From Hormiphora californensis (taxonomy: Eukaryota > Ctenophora > Tentaculata > Cydippida > Pleurobrachiidae), in the NCBI GenBank assembly GCA_020137815.1, contig CM035355.1:4858503-4922502 (forward strand): a stretch of DNA of 64,000 bases, given 5' to 3'. The translations under genes were made by a program, and so were the position numbers. Under the pieces are notes generated by a model. It had not been told where the DNA came from and did no database searches. It saw only the letters and a program-made list of their open reading frames with translations. Of this stretch, positions 12,301-23,507 are shown piece by piece. Position 1 is the stretch's first letter. Each line of letters begins with the position of its first letter.

Positions 12301-13640
12301 AAAGCTGGGGGACTCCTGGGGTGGTTTCTGGAACTTTTTCAAGAAAAACCACCAGAACAAATCATGTAAGATGTCCTCGTTCTCTTGAGAGTAGAAGAAG
12401 TCTCTCCATTCCCGGATGAGACCTGGCTGAAATAGGCCAATTAGCGGGGGGAACGAATTAGCGGGGGGAACCAATTAGCAGTGAATCAATTAACAGAGAA
12501 CCAATTAGCAAGGAACCAATTAGCGGAGAACCAATTATGAGTCAATAACCCGGTAATTACCTTCTCTGTTATCTTGATTGCTCGACTGACAAGTCTGAGG
12601 ATGGTGGGAGTTTCCACTTTCTGGGGGAGAGGGCAGGGTTCATCTGAGTACCCAGGATATTCCTCCATCTCAACAAAAATCAACTTCTTCAGTCCGGTAT
12701 CCTGGGAAATTAGCAGAGTTAGTTAAACCGATATCCTGGGAAATTAACCGAGATATTTAAAACTTTCAATGTTCACCACAATTTCCGGTAACTAAGCAGC
12801 TATGATTTCTTCTCCAGGTAATCACAAGATATCTCGGAAAACCAGCCCGGATAAATGTCAGTATTGTACTGTCAGAGCATGATTGGCCTATTCTCATTTC
12901 TTTCAAATAACTGTGAGAACTGTGAGTCAGAGTATTGTCTTATATACCTGCTGCTGTTCCTCAGGTTCAGGTTTGGCAGCAGATTTAGCAGCAGTGACAT
13001 GTTGATCCATGGTAGCCTCCACGTGCATTGACATGAGCTTCTGGCACACATCCGTCATGTTACCAATCTGGTAGAGCGCTGGGGAGAGGAAGAGGTGTTA
13101 GGGGTCGGGGCTGGGGGAGATAGATGGGGTGTTAGGGAGTGGGAGAGGTACAAAGCTGGGAGAGAGAGAGATAGGGCTGGGGAGAGGGAGAGATGTTAGG
13201 GAGTGGGAGAGGTAGATGGCTGGGTAGGTAGAGAGGGTGTTAGGGAGAGGGCTAGGGGAGAGAGAGGGTCAGGGAGGAACACTAGGGGAGTGTAAAAAGG
13301 TAGCCCTTGAAATTAGAGTAATTTTGTTTGACGGAAAACAAACATCACACTATCCCAGACGATGACTGAATCCATATAATGATCACTAACTATCACGGCA
13401 TATCATTACCCCCACTCTTTTCCGGGGTGTCTTATAGGAAGTAGTCCTCTACCAGCCACCTAAATAAATCAAATCCAACTCACGCTGTGCCTGTGCTGCT
13501 TTCCTCTCCTCAGCTTCCTCTCTCTGGATCTTTGCCAATATCACCGCTTCTTGGTCATCGTTCACCCACAGTGGGGCAACATGTCTCTCAACCAGGTTCC
13601 ATACCGAGGGTTTTACAACCGCTTTGGTCGATGCATCCAT
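6654..13640 (-). CDS. FAM227: FAM227 family protein, 12 exons
   Basis: Exons on the minus strand: 13640-13484, 13078-12948, 12701-12561, 12426-12212, 10864-10748, 10630-10482, 10283-10093, 10007-9910, 9805-9769, 9726-9589, 7104-6866, 6744-6654. Phases close to give about 567 residues. An ATG at 13748 in the same frame would add 36. Family marks are the DLFWWFFLKKFQ stretch, HYPNAVSQAIYAAYCHAFP, SIWMTGTRPMVRHWANWD and the C-terminal FNLSGHCPLVEYYL block, followed by a basic coiled tail. FAM227 proteins are poorly characterised; the neighbourhood (DRC3, DNAL1) hints at a ciliary role, which is inference. I cannot tell FAM227A from FAM227B. The SHSSEP exon has a second donor 51 nt further on (end at 9538), which would add 17 residues in frame. 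Confidence 0.85.
7262..7346. repeat. GC-rich hairpin repeat, two copies
   Basis: Two adjacent copies of GGGGGTGTGGGGGCA(C/G)AGCCCCCACC, each able to fold on itself. They sit in the large FAM227 intron next to degenerate sequence at 7400-7850 resembling other dispersed repeats in the window. No coding content. Confidence 0.6.
7850..8427. repeat. 164-bp tandem repeat with alternating subtypes
   Basis: The motif GATTTATGGGGGGTC recurs at 7868, 8033, 8196 and 8359 (spacing 165, 163, 163). Copies 1 and 3 continue with CTTACTCGGGAC, copies 2 and 4 with CGTCCCCC, so the array is a dimer of subtypes. The fourth copy is cut by the poly(G)-ended element at 8428. Intronic in FAM227. Confidence 0.85.
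8428..8948. mobile_element. Poly(G)-tipped inverted-repeat element
   Basis: Starts with 11 G followed by CCTGCCGCAA and ends with TTGCGGCAGG followed by a long C run. CATATTT flanks both ends (8421-8427 and 8949-8955), and neighbouring satellite copies show the undisturbed site, so this is a target-site duplication of 7, perhaps 8, bp. The interior is rich in AAAATCTCA and its complement, making a long imperfect hairpin. No protein is encoded. Confidence 0.8.
9030..9521. mobile_element. MITE with about 85-bp terminal inverted repeats
   Basis: The arm at 9030-9113 (TTAAGTCCAAAAACC...) is repeated inverted and almost perfectly at 9439-9521. Between the arms is GA-rich sequence including a (GA)n run at about 9240-9345. 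It sits next to the donor of the FAM227 SHSSEP exon. Confidence 0.85.
10892..11097. mobile_element. MITE, 206 bp
   Basis: Inverted arms beginning ATTATACCAAAACTAATTG at 10892 and ending with the complement at 11097; the arms are at least 38 bp and include AGTAGGCCGGAAAGG. FAM227 intron. Confidence 0.85.
11098..11776. other. Intronic repeat-like sequence with TGACGTCA runs
   Basis: No exon is seen. Near 11190-11250 there are several ATGACGTCAT-type palindromes, and text such as GATTGGATAAGATTTGAG reads like part of an old dispersed repeat. A GCGCGCGTACGCGCG palindrome-rich stretch lies at about 11705-11725. Confidence 0.4.
11785..11838 (-). mobile_element. TTGCC/AACAA mini-element, 54 bp
   Basis: Minus orientation: begins TTGCCTAGCTAGACTGTG and ends GGGTTAGAACATAACAA. 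The 8-bp TTCCAGAT lies directly on both sides (11777-11784 and 11839-11846), a perfect target duplication. A member of the family described in the findings. Confidence 0.85.
12428..12540. repeat. About 17-bp minisatellite beside an exon
   Basis: About seven copies of a unit like AATTAGCGGGGGGAACC, decaying to the right. It begins two bases upstream of the FAM227 exon at 12426 and so forms that intron's acceptor side. Confidence 0.7.
13084..13285. repeat. Purine-rich minisatellite
   Basis: Imperfect repeats of GTTAGGGAGTGGGAGAGGTA-like units in the first FAM227 intron. Confidence 0.6.
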
Positions 13641-13969
13641 ATCTCTTACACTGCCATTACACTTTCTAGAATCTGATTTGTTTGTGTTAGAGCTGGATAT
13701 CGAGCTGGTGATTACATTTCTGAGTTTATTGACCTTGTTTTGTATCAAAAAATATTGTCAGTCTGTTTTTCTACAGATCACTATTTTTGCAAATTATTCA
13801 GAACATGAACATTTTATATCGTGATCATGATCTGTCTGTTTTTACTGCATCTGTCACTCTAATTAGGGCACTAATCGAGTAGTACTGAGAGAAAAATAGA
13901 AATACAGCTATGGTAGAAAAAAGGCCATGACGAGATAACAGACAATTACGTGTGTTAATTTCTTCAATA
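13641..13969. promoter_or_regulatory. Divergent intergenic region, FAM227 / metalloprotease
   Basis: About 330 bp separate the FAM227 ATG (minus) and the protease ATG (plus), so both are presumably transcribed from here. The in-frame FAM227 ATG at 13748 lies inside it. No specific site was recognised. Confidence 0.35.
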
Positions 13970-16900
13970 ATGTTGCTAGCGTTTTATTTGGTTGGTTGTC
14001 TTCTACTACCCACCTACCATGGAACCTCAATAGGGAAGGACAAGAACCTTTTTCCGGTTGTTAACCGTCAAATACATCTTGGTAGGTAACTTGAACTTCC
14101 CTCTTACAAAGCGCCCCTCTTCGTTTAAAGAGGGTCAGAACATGATCGTTTTTTAGATTTATTTCACCCCTAACGGTTGTCGTAACATGATAAAGTATTG
14201 TTATAGGCTCAGGGAGACAGGCATCATCGTTAATCAACATCAAACCTGTCCGGACTCCACAAAGTTACTATAGCTCAAACACTATCGGCCTAAAGGCCTT
14301 TGATGGACAGATCGAGACGAGGGCTTTTGTTTTCCTTGGGAAGCAGATCTCACCCGATCATAGTGAGCAGAAAATATGGATGAGGTTGGAATTTGATAAG
14401 ATCTACCACATAGAAGAGGTGAGGAAATAAATAATAGAGGTGAAGCAACAAAATTTAATTAGCTAGTTTAAAAATAAACTCTTTATTTTAGTTTCACAAC
14501 GAATTTGTTTCAAAACATAAATTTAATCCTCACTACTCTCCCCCAGTTTACCCTATTTTCCTACTTCTACTATGGCTGGTTTGACCAGACTTGGGGCTGT
14601 GTTCGAAGTCTGGAGGAGTATCGACAATGCAAGGGGAACATGACAGATGTCTACATAGATGTTTACCGAGGCAATCAGTTTGTGAGGAACTGTGGGGTGC
14701 TGGAGATGAGGGATAGCCCAAATTATAGAGACCAGATTTACAAGTAGGGAAATAGTTTCAGAGTCTTTCTCCTTGGATATTGACTTGATATCAAGCTTAG
14801 TTTGGATTTGCCTAGCTCGACCCCTTTTTTGCGAGCTCCTTTTACAAATGTAAAGGAGGGTTAGAACATAACAATTTTGATCAAACTGTGCATACAAATA
14901 TTCATGTATTTTGTTTTACCCTAGTTTGAAGTGTGATGCGTTTGGGGATACGATCCTGATCCGCAAACCTCACGCTACTATGTTTCTGGTGTTTCCCGAG
15001 ATCCGTATTTCCTCCAACCCAGACGTGCAACCCCCCGCACGATTCACAACTGATCCACCTAAACCAGTAACTACGGAGGAGAAGCGGATAACATACCCAG
15101 ACAGCTTGACATTGTGGCCAATAAGTAAGGTTTTAGGAAACCGGTATTTCTGAAAGATCGCATGTTTTCTAAAGCACTAAAACATCCAGGATTAGCAGAG
15201 TGTTGGAGAGCGATAACTAGCACATTTGGATGTGAAGCATTGAGTGAATAAGTTGTATCCTTTACATGCCGACAGACAGACAAACAAACAAATGTCCACT
15301 GTTTTGTTCGTTGTGTGGGGGTTTGCATGATATTGTTTTATCTACACAGCTTCATCCAACTCACATGAAACCACCAATCAGAGGAGAAGGAACCGGTTCA
15401 AATATCCCTGAAACGTGAGGGTAGCTACACACAAGATGGGGTAACGAGAACCGCCATCTTAGTTGACGGATCGGATAAAGACAGCCTCAAGTTGTATGAA
15501 ACGGGAATGGACATTCTTGTTCACTTAGTTGAACCTGCCCGTCTCACACAGGTGAGGGAGCTTGAGTAATACTGTCGGACAGCTTACCCTTCTCCCTCTA
15601 TGGGACAGTGACTTCCCCTACAGGGACACGTGTGAGCCCACACCCCAATAAGGCTGCTGCAGTTGGTTCAGGAGTACTTGACAAAACATTTTAGGTTCGG
15701 ATATGGGCAGATTCAACGCTTCGGTCTATGGCGAGTGGTGCAATGGTTTACGTTGTTACTGAGGCTGGGGATAGGAGGTATTGTGGTCAGACCTATGAGA
15801 CACAAACTTATGAGGCACAAGCTTATGACGATAACCGATATTTTTATTACTCCGTACAGTGTTATGTAAGTATGAATAATAAAATCATCACATTTCCTTT
15901 TGAGTGAGTAGTTTCAATAAAATATGCAGATAATATAAGCTGTTTACTAATTCTACTAACTGACACCTTCATCAGAGCTCCAACGTTATCGCTACTTCAA
16001 TTTACGTTGAAATACCAGAGTGGACCAGAAATTACGAGGTTGGAAAGCCTTTAGGATTTATTGTTGATTTCTCCGCTTATGGCCACAGTACGTATATCAA
16101 ACCACAATTAACTACCTATCCATCAAGGTGGCGATAAGAGCCTCAAACACGTTCCCCCTCCCTTTAGTTGCCTATCCATCAAGGTGGCGATAAGAGCCTC
16201 AAACACGTTCCCCTCCCTTTAGTTGCCTCTACGGGAGAGTTTGTAACAGACGAGGGTCCTGTGTACACAGTTGGAATTGAGCCAACAAAGGCCCCGTTCG
16301 AGGACAAGGACATTATTGACAATGTGGAACCGGAACTTGTGGAGAAGGATGGAGTGGAACAGTGGGACAACAAACTGCCTGAAGACGTTTCCTACATTCC
16401 TTACAATATCATTGAGGATATTGGGAACAGCGCTAACCCGATGAAATCTCCCTTGGGATACCTTTCATTTGCAGGTATGTAACTCAAATTCTTTACCCTT
16501 CATTAATTTTACATTTGTTCATTCATTTAATCATTTAATTAAACGAATCAAATGCATTTTTGTTCACTCATTCTTCGTAAAACAAAATCTCTCCCTATTT
16601 CCTGTCCAGGTTATATTGACTATGTACTCGACACTGAGAAAGCTGAAACCTCAACAGAAAGAAACAGTCAGTACAAATCACGTACCAAGGTGACCCAGAA
16701 GACGATCGATACTGCTACCAACTCATTCCTTCAATTTAATGGTTATGTTGAAAACGGTAAGGCAAAGCAATTTGCAAAATTGTGTCTTTAATTCATTTCT
16801 CTATCTTTCCATGCAGCCTAAATTACTTCAGTATAAACATAAATTGAATATGTGAAGCATTGAAGAAAGCAAATCGCTCTCGACAATTCACAATGTATTT

Positions 16901-19900
16901 CAGGGCCTGTAACTAGTGATATGGTGGAAGAGATGAAAAAGCCGAGATGTGGCAACAGTGACAGAGTCTACACGAGTAGCCCTGACACTTGCACATTTCT
17001 GGGTAGCTCTGCTGAAGTAGAATCGGAGGTTGAACCTGATAGGAGATGGAAGAAACTTGTCCTGCCAACTGGTTAGATTCTGAACACAATGTTTAACGGT
17101 ACTTCCAACATTATCATGTTTACTAAAAATATCTTTATCTCAGCTGGAGGTTCAATGTTTTTCAATGTCGAAGCGACAAGTTACTACCTGGAGGTTGACA
17201 TGAAGTTCCCTGAGTTAAGGCGAGGTCGGAGCAAGGTAGCTTGGATTGGGTTCAACTACGACAGTAAGGATCATACTGAGGGAATTGTATACCGATTTGA
17301 AGGAGGGAAACTGTGCGCTTACTACTCATTCTTTGACAATGATTCAGGTACTGAAACCGGGGTTATAAGCAATAGAGGGCCCCAAGAAATATCATATTTC
17401 CTTGAACTAGGTCTGAAGGAGTTGTATGAAGCAGTTTCAACAGTTCGTTCCATTCCAGGTACTCTGTTCACGGTGGCCCGCTCCATGGAGCAGAGAGAGG
17501 AATCTTGTTACACCCCCACAACCACGGAGCTGACTCTGATGGAGTTTAAACTCCGGATCGATGTGACGACTGAGCGGTCCGGAGTTCCGGCACGAGTTTC
17601 TACTACTGTGAAGGGAAAGAAACTGATTGAACAAGTGTTTGGATCAGTCATCACCTCCCAGGTAATAGTGTCTAACTGTAATTCGCCCAGTACGCAGCAT
17701 TCAGCAAACGGGAACTGTCAGTAATCAGTAACTACTCAAACAGTAAATACCAGTTATTCACTGAGTATCACGGTTTTTATAACTCCCAACCCTAGGTGTT
17801 GGTCAGAACAAGAAGTGACGTCTCCATCAGTCTAGCCCGGTTATGTAAGAAAACTGGAGAGGTCGAGGAAGAGAAGGATGTTAGACGGAAGAGAAGGAGG
17901 AGATACGCACTCTCACAACACAAATGGCAGACTCCAAACAATGATTTAACTTTCAACTTCCAGAACTACAGGTAAAATAGGACTTTTTAGACTCTCAAAC
18001 GGTCAACCAAAGTACAAACGAAAGACCTAATCTAGCCCTCTCTTCTACCTAGTTCCAACCTGGGCCAGGATTCAACAAGACAGGGGGTACTAAGGGCTGT
18101 TGAAATGTACAGCAAACAATCGGGGCTAACATTCCGGGAAGTGGAACGAACCAAGGCAGCACAACTTGTGTTCATGTTTATCAAGGGGGCGCACGCTGAT
18201 GGGACGAACTTCCACGGAGCAGGTGAGTCAAGAAACTATAGTTCCCTTTTTTAGAAAAGCTCAGAATTTAATGCCTTTCACTGGTGGCCAACTTATGCTT
18301 ACTGCTTACTGCTCAATGCTCATGGTGTTGTTACTCCTGTATTGTATTGGCAGTAGTTCGACTCGAGTATTTGATCAAGACGACTGAACTATAACAATCC
18401 CCCGCACACAGGTATGGAGAAGGGCCACGCATTTTCCCCCGTTCACAGTGAGATCCACTTCAATGATCACGAGAAGTTTTCCCTGAAAGACAGTGACAGG
18501 AGAGCAGTCAGCATCTTCTACGTTGCAGCACATGAGCTTGGTAGGTGACTTAAAACAAGAATACTTGCACTTTGTTTTCAATAAAAACTTTTCATAGTGC
18601 TTTGTTTCCCTGCTTCACAGTGCTGCTTGTAGTCGTATTACCGTAATGGAAATACAGTAATGAGACACACACGTTGCATAACGTGCGGCAAAAAGTGCAT
18701 GTGTTCAGCACGTACTAGCGCCCTGATTGGCCACGGTTGCGCGTCGTCTTACTGTATCTCCGTTTTCCATTACCGTTTTCCCACTACAAGCGACCGTGTA
18801 AGACTCAGAATCAGAAAATTCGCGATTCAAAATACCTCCATATTGAAACACAATTATTTAGGACATGCTTTGGGTATTCAACACAGTGCAAATCGTGATG
18901 CTTTGATGTACGCTGCCTACCCAGATAATGCTTTCACTCGCTCTTCATTGGACCAGGATGATGTGGATGCTATCAAGGCAAAATATACTGGTAACAAACA
19001 TTGTAGATTGTAACACACATTGTAGATTGTAACACACATTGTACTGGTAACAAACATTGTAGATTGATTTGAGCCCCTAAAACACAATCAACCGTGTTAT
19101 TTGTAGATCTACATTTTGTATAGGGCCGGGTGCTGTGTAGCATTATTTAACAGCCCAATACTACTGCAGGGTCAGGTAGTGGAATAGTGGAGAAGTTAAC
19201 CAACCCTGGGAGCGCTGGTTCTGGTGATTACACACCCAAGTTACCCCTACCCCGGGAGTGTCACAGATCGATTGATGCTGCTTTAAACATTAACGGTAAA
19301 CACCTCTGCTAAACTACACACTTGCAACCATAAATTCTATGAAGAGATCTACTGGCGAAGGTGCTTGACAGTGTTACCTGGAGCTTGAACTTCTCGATTC
19401 GATATCGAGAAACTATTGAGAATCTCGAAACTAAACATCTTTCGACATGAAAAAACTCTATCCCAGATGTGTATTGGATGGTATCTGGATTGTTTGTTTG
19501 GAAATACAGTGCTCCTGAAAATAAACCCACTCTCCTGGACGGATACCCAAAACGAGCTTCCGATATTTTCCCGGGCATCATCGGTTCTATAAATGCGATC
19601 TTCTCTGTATCAGACACCGTGTTTGTACTACACAGTAACGATAAATTATCAACATACACCATCACTGACACATCTATATTCCGGAAGTCAAAGATAAACC
19701 AGAACAGAAAGGAATTCCTTACCGCGGGTGGGGTCTCTGTTACTAAGGGTATCAAGTCAGCCTTCAGCCACGGTTCTTCGATAATCCTGGTCGCCCAAGA
19801 CAACGGATTTTACACGGTAACAACTTTGTTTGCTCCCCCGTTGAATAATTACTGAAATTTCTTCTTTCTAGGTCAACTGGAGTGGTACGACACCAACTTC

Positions 19901-20057
19901 GATAAAGTATGACGGCAATGGCAGCAAGATATTTGGTCGCTCCCTCGCTAACAATGACCTCAATGCAGCGTTCAGTTACACCAGGATATTCAAGAAGAAG
20001 GGAATTCAACGCCAGGAAGTTCTTAACTTCCAAACAACAGTGAGTTGGTCAACCTGA
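13970..20057 (+). CDS. Secreted matrix metalloprotease (M10A) with discoidin-like N-terminus and split prodomain
   Basis: Eighteen exons: 13970-14081, 14213-14418, 14547-14743, 14925-15124, 15382-15551, 15695-15865, 15976-16087, 16223-16474, 16610-16756, 16904-17071, 17144-17661, 17796-17971, 18053-18222, 18412-18540, 18862-18990, 19170-19295, 19467-19816, 19872-20057. All phases join; about 1172 residues. Order: signal peptide; two discoidin/F5-8C-like regions (about 40-430); peptidoglycan-binding-like prodomain ending in the cysteine switch PRCGNSD (Cys538); about 170 residues resembling a ConA/LamG jelly roll; furin site RRKRRRR (781-787) followed by YALSQHKW; catalytic domain with HELGHALGIQH (907-917) and Met-turn ALMY; hinge; hemopexin-like blades from CHRSID. 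The last blade looks short and lacks the closing Cys. A GTGAGT follows position 20039, so another exon may exist. Confidence 0.88.
14808..14874 (+). mobile_element. TTGCC/AACAA mini-element, 67 bp
   Basis: Begins TTGCCTAGCTCGACCCC and ends GGAGGGTTAGAACATAACAA, with an inner TTTACAAATGTAAA palindrome. Flanks GTTTGGAT and ATTTTGAT agree at 6 of 8 positions, a decayed duplication. Third intron of the protease gene. Confidence 0.7.
16111..16222. repeat. Tandem duplication of a splice acceptor (56 bp x 2)
   Basis: CTATCCATCAAGGTGGCG through CCCTCCCTTTAGTTGCC occurs twice in a row. Both copies contain a CCTTTAG acceptor; only the second leads into the in-frame exon at 16223. Confidence 0.9.
18640..18777. 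mobile_element. MITE, 138 bp
   Basis: ACCGTAATGGAAATACAGTAA at the left is matched, inverted, by TTACTGTATCTCCGTTTTCC at the right. Intron 14 of the protease gene. Confidence 0.7.
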
Positions 20058-20580
20058 ATAAGCTATTCACCACAAAGCGTGATTGGTACTACATAATATT
20101 TTGTTGATGATATTAGGCGTCAATGTTTCCATTTTGAAACCCTCAATAATTTCAGTACGTTAGGAGCGAGCAGCCTTTGCCGGATGGGCAATCCGCCAGT
20201 AAGGGTTATGCAGAGATTTCAGCACATTTTCAAATCAGTGGCTGGTGTGTTCCAAACAGTGCATAATATAATGCAAGTGTCTCATATAAGACGTGTAGTG
20301 TATGGCCGATGGAGAGAGTCCGACGATGGCGTTGGATCTTTTACTATTGAACAATCGTAACCATTTACATGGAATTGAAGTATGTTTTTCAAACTATTCG
20401 AGTATCGAATATATATGCACGAGTTTTTGTCCGATGACTTAATTATTATTGACAGGCCGGCCGCCGGTTCATTATTTTTCGTATTGACTGGTTGCACCAA
20501 TCAATATTCAAGTTAATCTTCTTTGGTCTACACTCTACTTTGGTTTCTACTTCACAGATCTTCCCGAGTCCCTGGCTGGT

Positions 20581-20732
20581 GACGCTCAAGTATTATAAAA
20601 TATATATTTTTAGCTCGAATCTCGATCAGATTATATTACGAACTCACTTTTTTACGTGTGATTAGCCGCTGGTCACACATAAAAAGTGAGTTCGTAATAT
20701 GTTTGAGATTTATTTTATAGCACTTGAGCGTC
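20581..20732. mobile_element. MITE, 152 bp hairpin
   Basis: GACGCTCAAGTATTATAAAA at the left pairs with the complement at the right end; a second nested pair (ACGAACTCACTTTTT / AAAAAGTGAGTTCGT) continues the stem. Confidence 0.8.
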
Positions 20733-20958
20733 AAATTTTTGGGCACCTTTTAGTGAACTTTTAACTGCACTTTGCAACAAACCCAGTATGAAGTATCGTC
20801 CATAAAAATCGTTATCGCGGTGTCAGGTATGTCTCCTGCTACGGGTTGGTTTGGTTGGTTTTGCAGTACCTACCTTGCACTGCAAATCACTTTCGTGATG
20901 CCTGCTACGGGTTGTTGTTCAATGTCCTTTCATGCTGTTATGAGTCTCTTGAAAGTTC

Positions 20959-21242
20959 TTGCCTAGCTAGACTGTATTTCGCGCGCCCCGCCCGCGAAAC
21001 ACAGTCTAGTTTATTTGTATACCGACCTATTCCGTGTACTGCATTGTGGGAACTCACGTGCGCGTGATGAGTGCTGAAAATAGTAAATTGCGCCCTCCCT
21101 CGCACTCTAAGGACTGTCTCTCACTTTAAGTGAGAGTGATAGCTGATCAGTGATCACGTACACGAGCTGATCACGTGACCAAGAGTGTGCAAAAACACAT
21201 AACCCTCCTTTACAAATGTAAAGGAGGGTTAGAACATAACAA
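20959..21242 (+). mobile_element. TTGCC/AACAA element, long form, 284 bp
   Basis: GAAAGTTC flanks both ends (20951-20958 and 21243-21250), a perfect 8-bp duplication. The left end reads TTGCCTAGCTAGACTGT, the right end GGGTTAGAACATAACAA, the same tips as the small copies. The interior has a CTAGACTGT/ACAGTCTAG stem, a TCTCTCACTTTAAGTGAGAG palindrome and the CCTCCTTTACAAATGTAAAG stem. No ORF of note; possibly closest to a full-length non-autonomous copy. Confidence 0.85.
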
Positions 21243-21307
21243 GAAAGTTCCTGCACGCGGCACGCCTTTAAACTTTTTTACGGGTTACCGGTTCCTATTG
21301 CGTTGTC

Positions 21308-21432
21308 TAAAGTGCGTTTCAAACGACTTGACCTGAGATTCCTGGAAATTCAGGATTTCCCCTTTGTAAATACACGCACAATGCGCCAAATTCCAAGAAT
21401 TACGGGTCAAGTCGCTTGAAACGGACTTTAGT
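21308..21432. mobile_element. MITE, 125 bp
   Basis: TAAAGTGCGTTTCAAACGAC at the left is matched by the complement of GTCGCTTGAAACGGACTTTA at the right. Confidence 0.75.
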
Positions 21433-21789
21433 AAAAGTTTGGCAAATGCTACATATCCTATTGGGATAAGACAGCGCTTTTCAAGGTAAAATTCAAAGAA
21501 TCACGAAACATTAAACAAAAAAGTAAAAATCGCAGTAAAAAAGTGAGAAAACCGCCATCTTGAAAATCGCGATCCAGAATCGTTCGGATCGCGTTGCAGG
21601 GTGGCGCGCGAGGAGCGTGCAGCGTATTAATATTTAAAAACGCGCACGATTTTTGGGATGGTGGCAATGCAAATGTTTTTTTCCCGATTTTGAACGAACT
21701 GGCTGTTGTGTTTTGGTGGGTCTCAACCGTTTTGGCTATTTCAAAGTTTATCAAACTTTTCAACACTACTTTAAACAAATTAATTTGAG

Positions 21790-23466
21790 GTGCGGCATCC
21801 TCCACCTCAAATGATTTCAGAAGATATGTCCTCTACAAATACAACTGAGGAACAACTGCGGATAATCTCGGAGCTGGTAGCTGAAGCGGATACCCCTGTC
21901 AAGGAGGTGCTCCAAGCCTATGATCCTGAGTTGACCTATGAGGAGATGCTACCGAAGATCGAAACACTCCCTGTAAGTGACCTAGAGGCTACTGCAGCTT
22001 TCCTCGGACAAGAGGTGACATGTGTGACTGGAGCGAAAAAATACCACTCAGAGAGAACACTGTCAGACTGGATTATCATGAGGACTGAGGCTCTCTTTCC
22101 CCAAACATGTAGAGAGTGTAGTGAATCCTATACGGTGAAAAGGACTGATACACCCCCTGTTCGGTGTAACTATTGCGATGCTGGACTTCACAACTGTGCG
22201 GCTATCCGTGCTGAAGCTGGGAACACAACCAACACAAGGAGCCGAATATGGATGTGCAACGACTGTGTCTCAAAACATACTATTGAGAGGTTCAACAGTC
22301 ACCTACCTGAGGGAGGTCCTCCAAACCCTACTCTTAATTCAACTCGACGCAGTTCAAATAGAGAGGTATTGGACAGAAGGACCAGTCAGCCTGCTGGCGG
22401 ACGGAACGATCTTGCTGGCAGAAGGAATAATGGCCCACCTACCGGTGGAGATACAGGGTCGGACACGGAGGTTTGTAAATTCTACCTGCAGAGGAGATGC
22501 CGACACGGCAAAAACGGAACCGCCAGGGTTGGAAACAGAACCTGCCCAAAAGCCCACCCCACCCTGTGTAAAAAGTTCTGTAACTATGGAACCATGAGGA
22601 GATTTGGATGTAATACTGAAAATTGCAACCTATTTCATCCTCCCCTCTGTAAGAACTCAGAGTTACGTCACCAGTGCTTTAAACAAAACTGCATGAAGCA
22701 ACATCTAAAAGATACTCAGCGGAGCCCGCCTTTTAGAGTTGATGAAGCACCCCGGAACACTGGTTTAAATGCTCGGAATGATCGTGACAGAAACCAATCC
22801 TCTCGGAGCAGGGGTGCAAACCAAGCACCTCCAAATGAACCAGGAATCTGGTCGTCTGAGCCAACTAGGGATAGGATACCAAGGGGGGGGTGACACGTAA
22901 CACTTTGTAACACTTTGTAACATGTAACGTGCACAAAATATTTTCTGCACATGTTACAAAGTGTTACAAGCGTTACAAAGTGTTACAAAGTGTTACAAAG
23001 TGTTACAAAATGTTGCAAAATGTTGCAAAAAATGCCCATTTTGTAACATTTTGTAACACTTTGTAACATTTTGTAACACTTTGTAACATTTTGTAACACT
23101 TTGTAACATTTTGTAACACTTTGTAACACTTTGTAACACTTTGTAACATGTAACGTGCACAAAAAGTTTTCTGCACATGTTACAAAGTGTTACAAAGTGT
23201 TACGTGTCACCCCCCCCATACCAAGCAGATCCCAATGGCCTCAGGATCAGAACAGGGGCACGAGGCCTGACCCAGACCCGGCTTTTTTAGACGCCATCAT
23301 CGACCGTCTCAGGGACTCTATAGCCGGGATAGTGAGGATGGAAATGAGGAATCGCCCGGAGCGGGAGCCCGACCAACAGCACTACAGCTCCCAGCCGACC
23401 CAACTCCCTCCAGGAATGGGCAACACATACAGTCCTCATCATCAGAGGGACAGACGGTCTTACTAA
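21790..23466 (+). pseudogene. LINE ORF1, interrupted by a 334-bp insertion
   Basis: The first part (21790-22893) encodes a PHD-like Cys/His cluster (CRECSES, CNYCDAGLHNC, CNDCVSKH; residues about 97-180) and CCCH-type knuckles (CRHGKNG, CPKAHP, CNLFHPPLC; about 230-310), features of CR1/Rex-type ORF1 nucleic-acid chaperones. An inserted element at 22884-23217 supplies a stop; the frame resumes after it and runs on for about 80 codons to 23466. Because the insertion made an 8-bp duplication, the two halves are in register when insert and one repeat are ignored. Confidence 0.8.
22884..23217. mobile_element. Poly(G)-tipped palindromic element, 334 bp
   Basis: Starts with a G run then TGACACGTAACAC, ends with the complement and a C run; flanked by ATACCAAG on both sides (22876-22883 and 23218-23225). 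The interior is GTTACAAAGT repeated about every 10 bp on the left and its complement on the right, a nearly complete hairpin. It shares only the G tips and duplication size class with the element at 8428. Confidence 0.9.
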
Positions 23467-23507
23467 ATACGGCAGGACCCTCAGTTCCCAGTAATCTCTC
23501 AAAACTG

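Noticed and set aside
22178-22597. 139-codon frame inside LINE ORF1
   Set aside because: Shadow of ORF1 in another frame; the Cys/His-rich ORF1 frame is the coding one.
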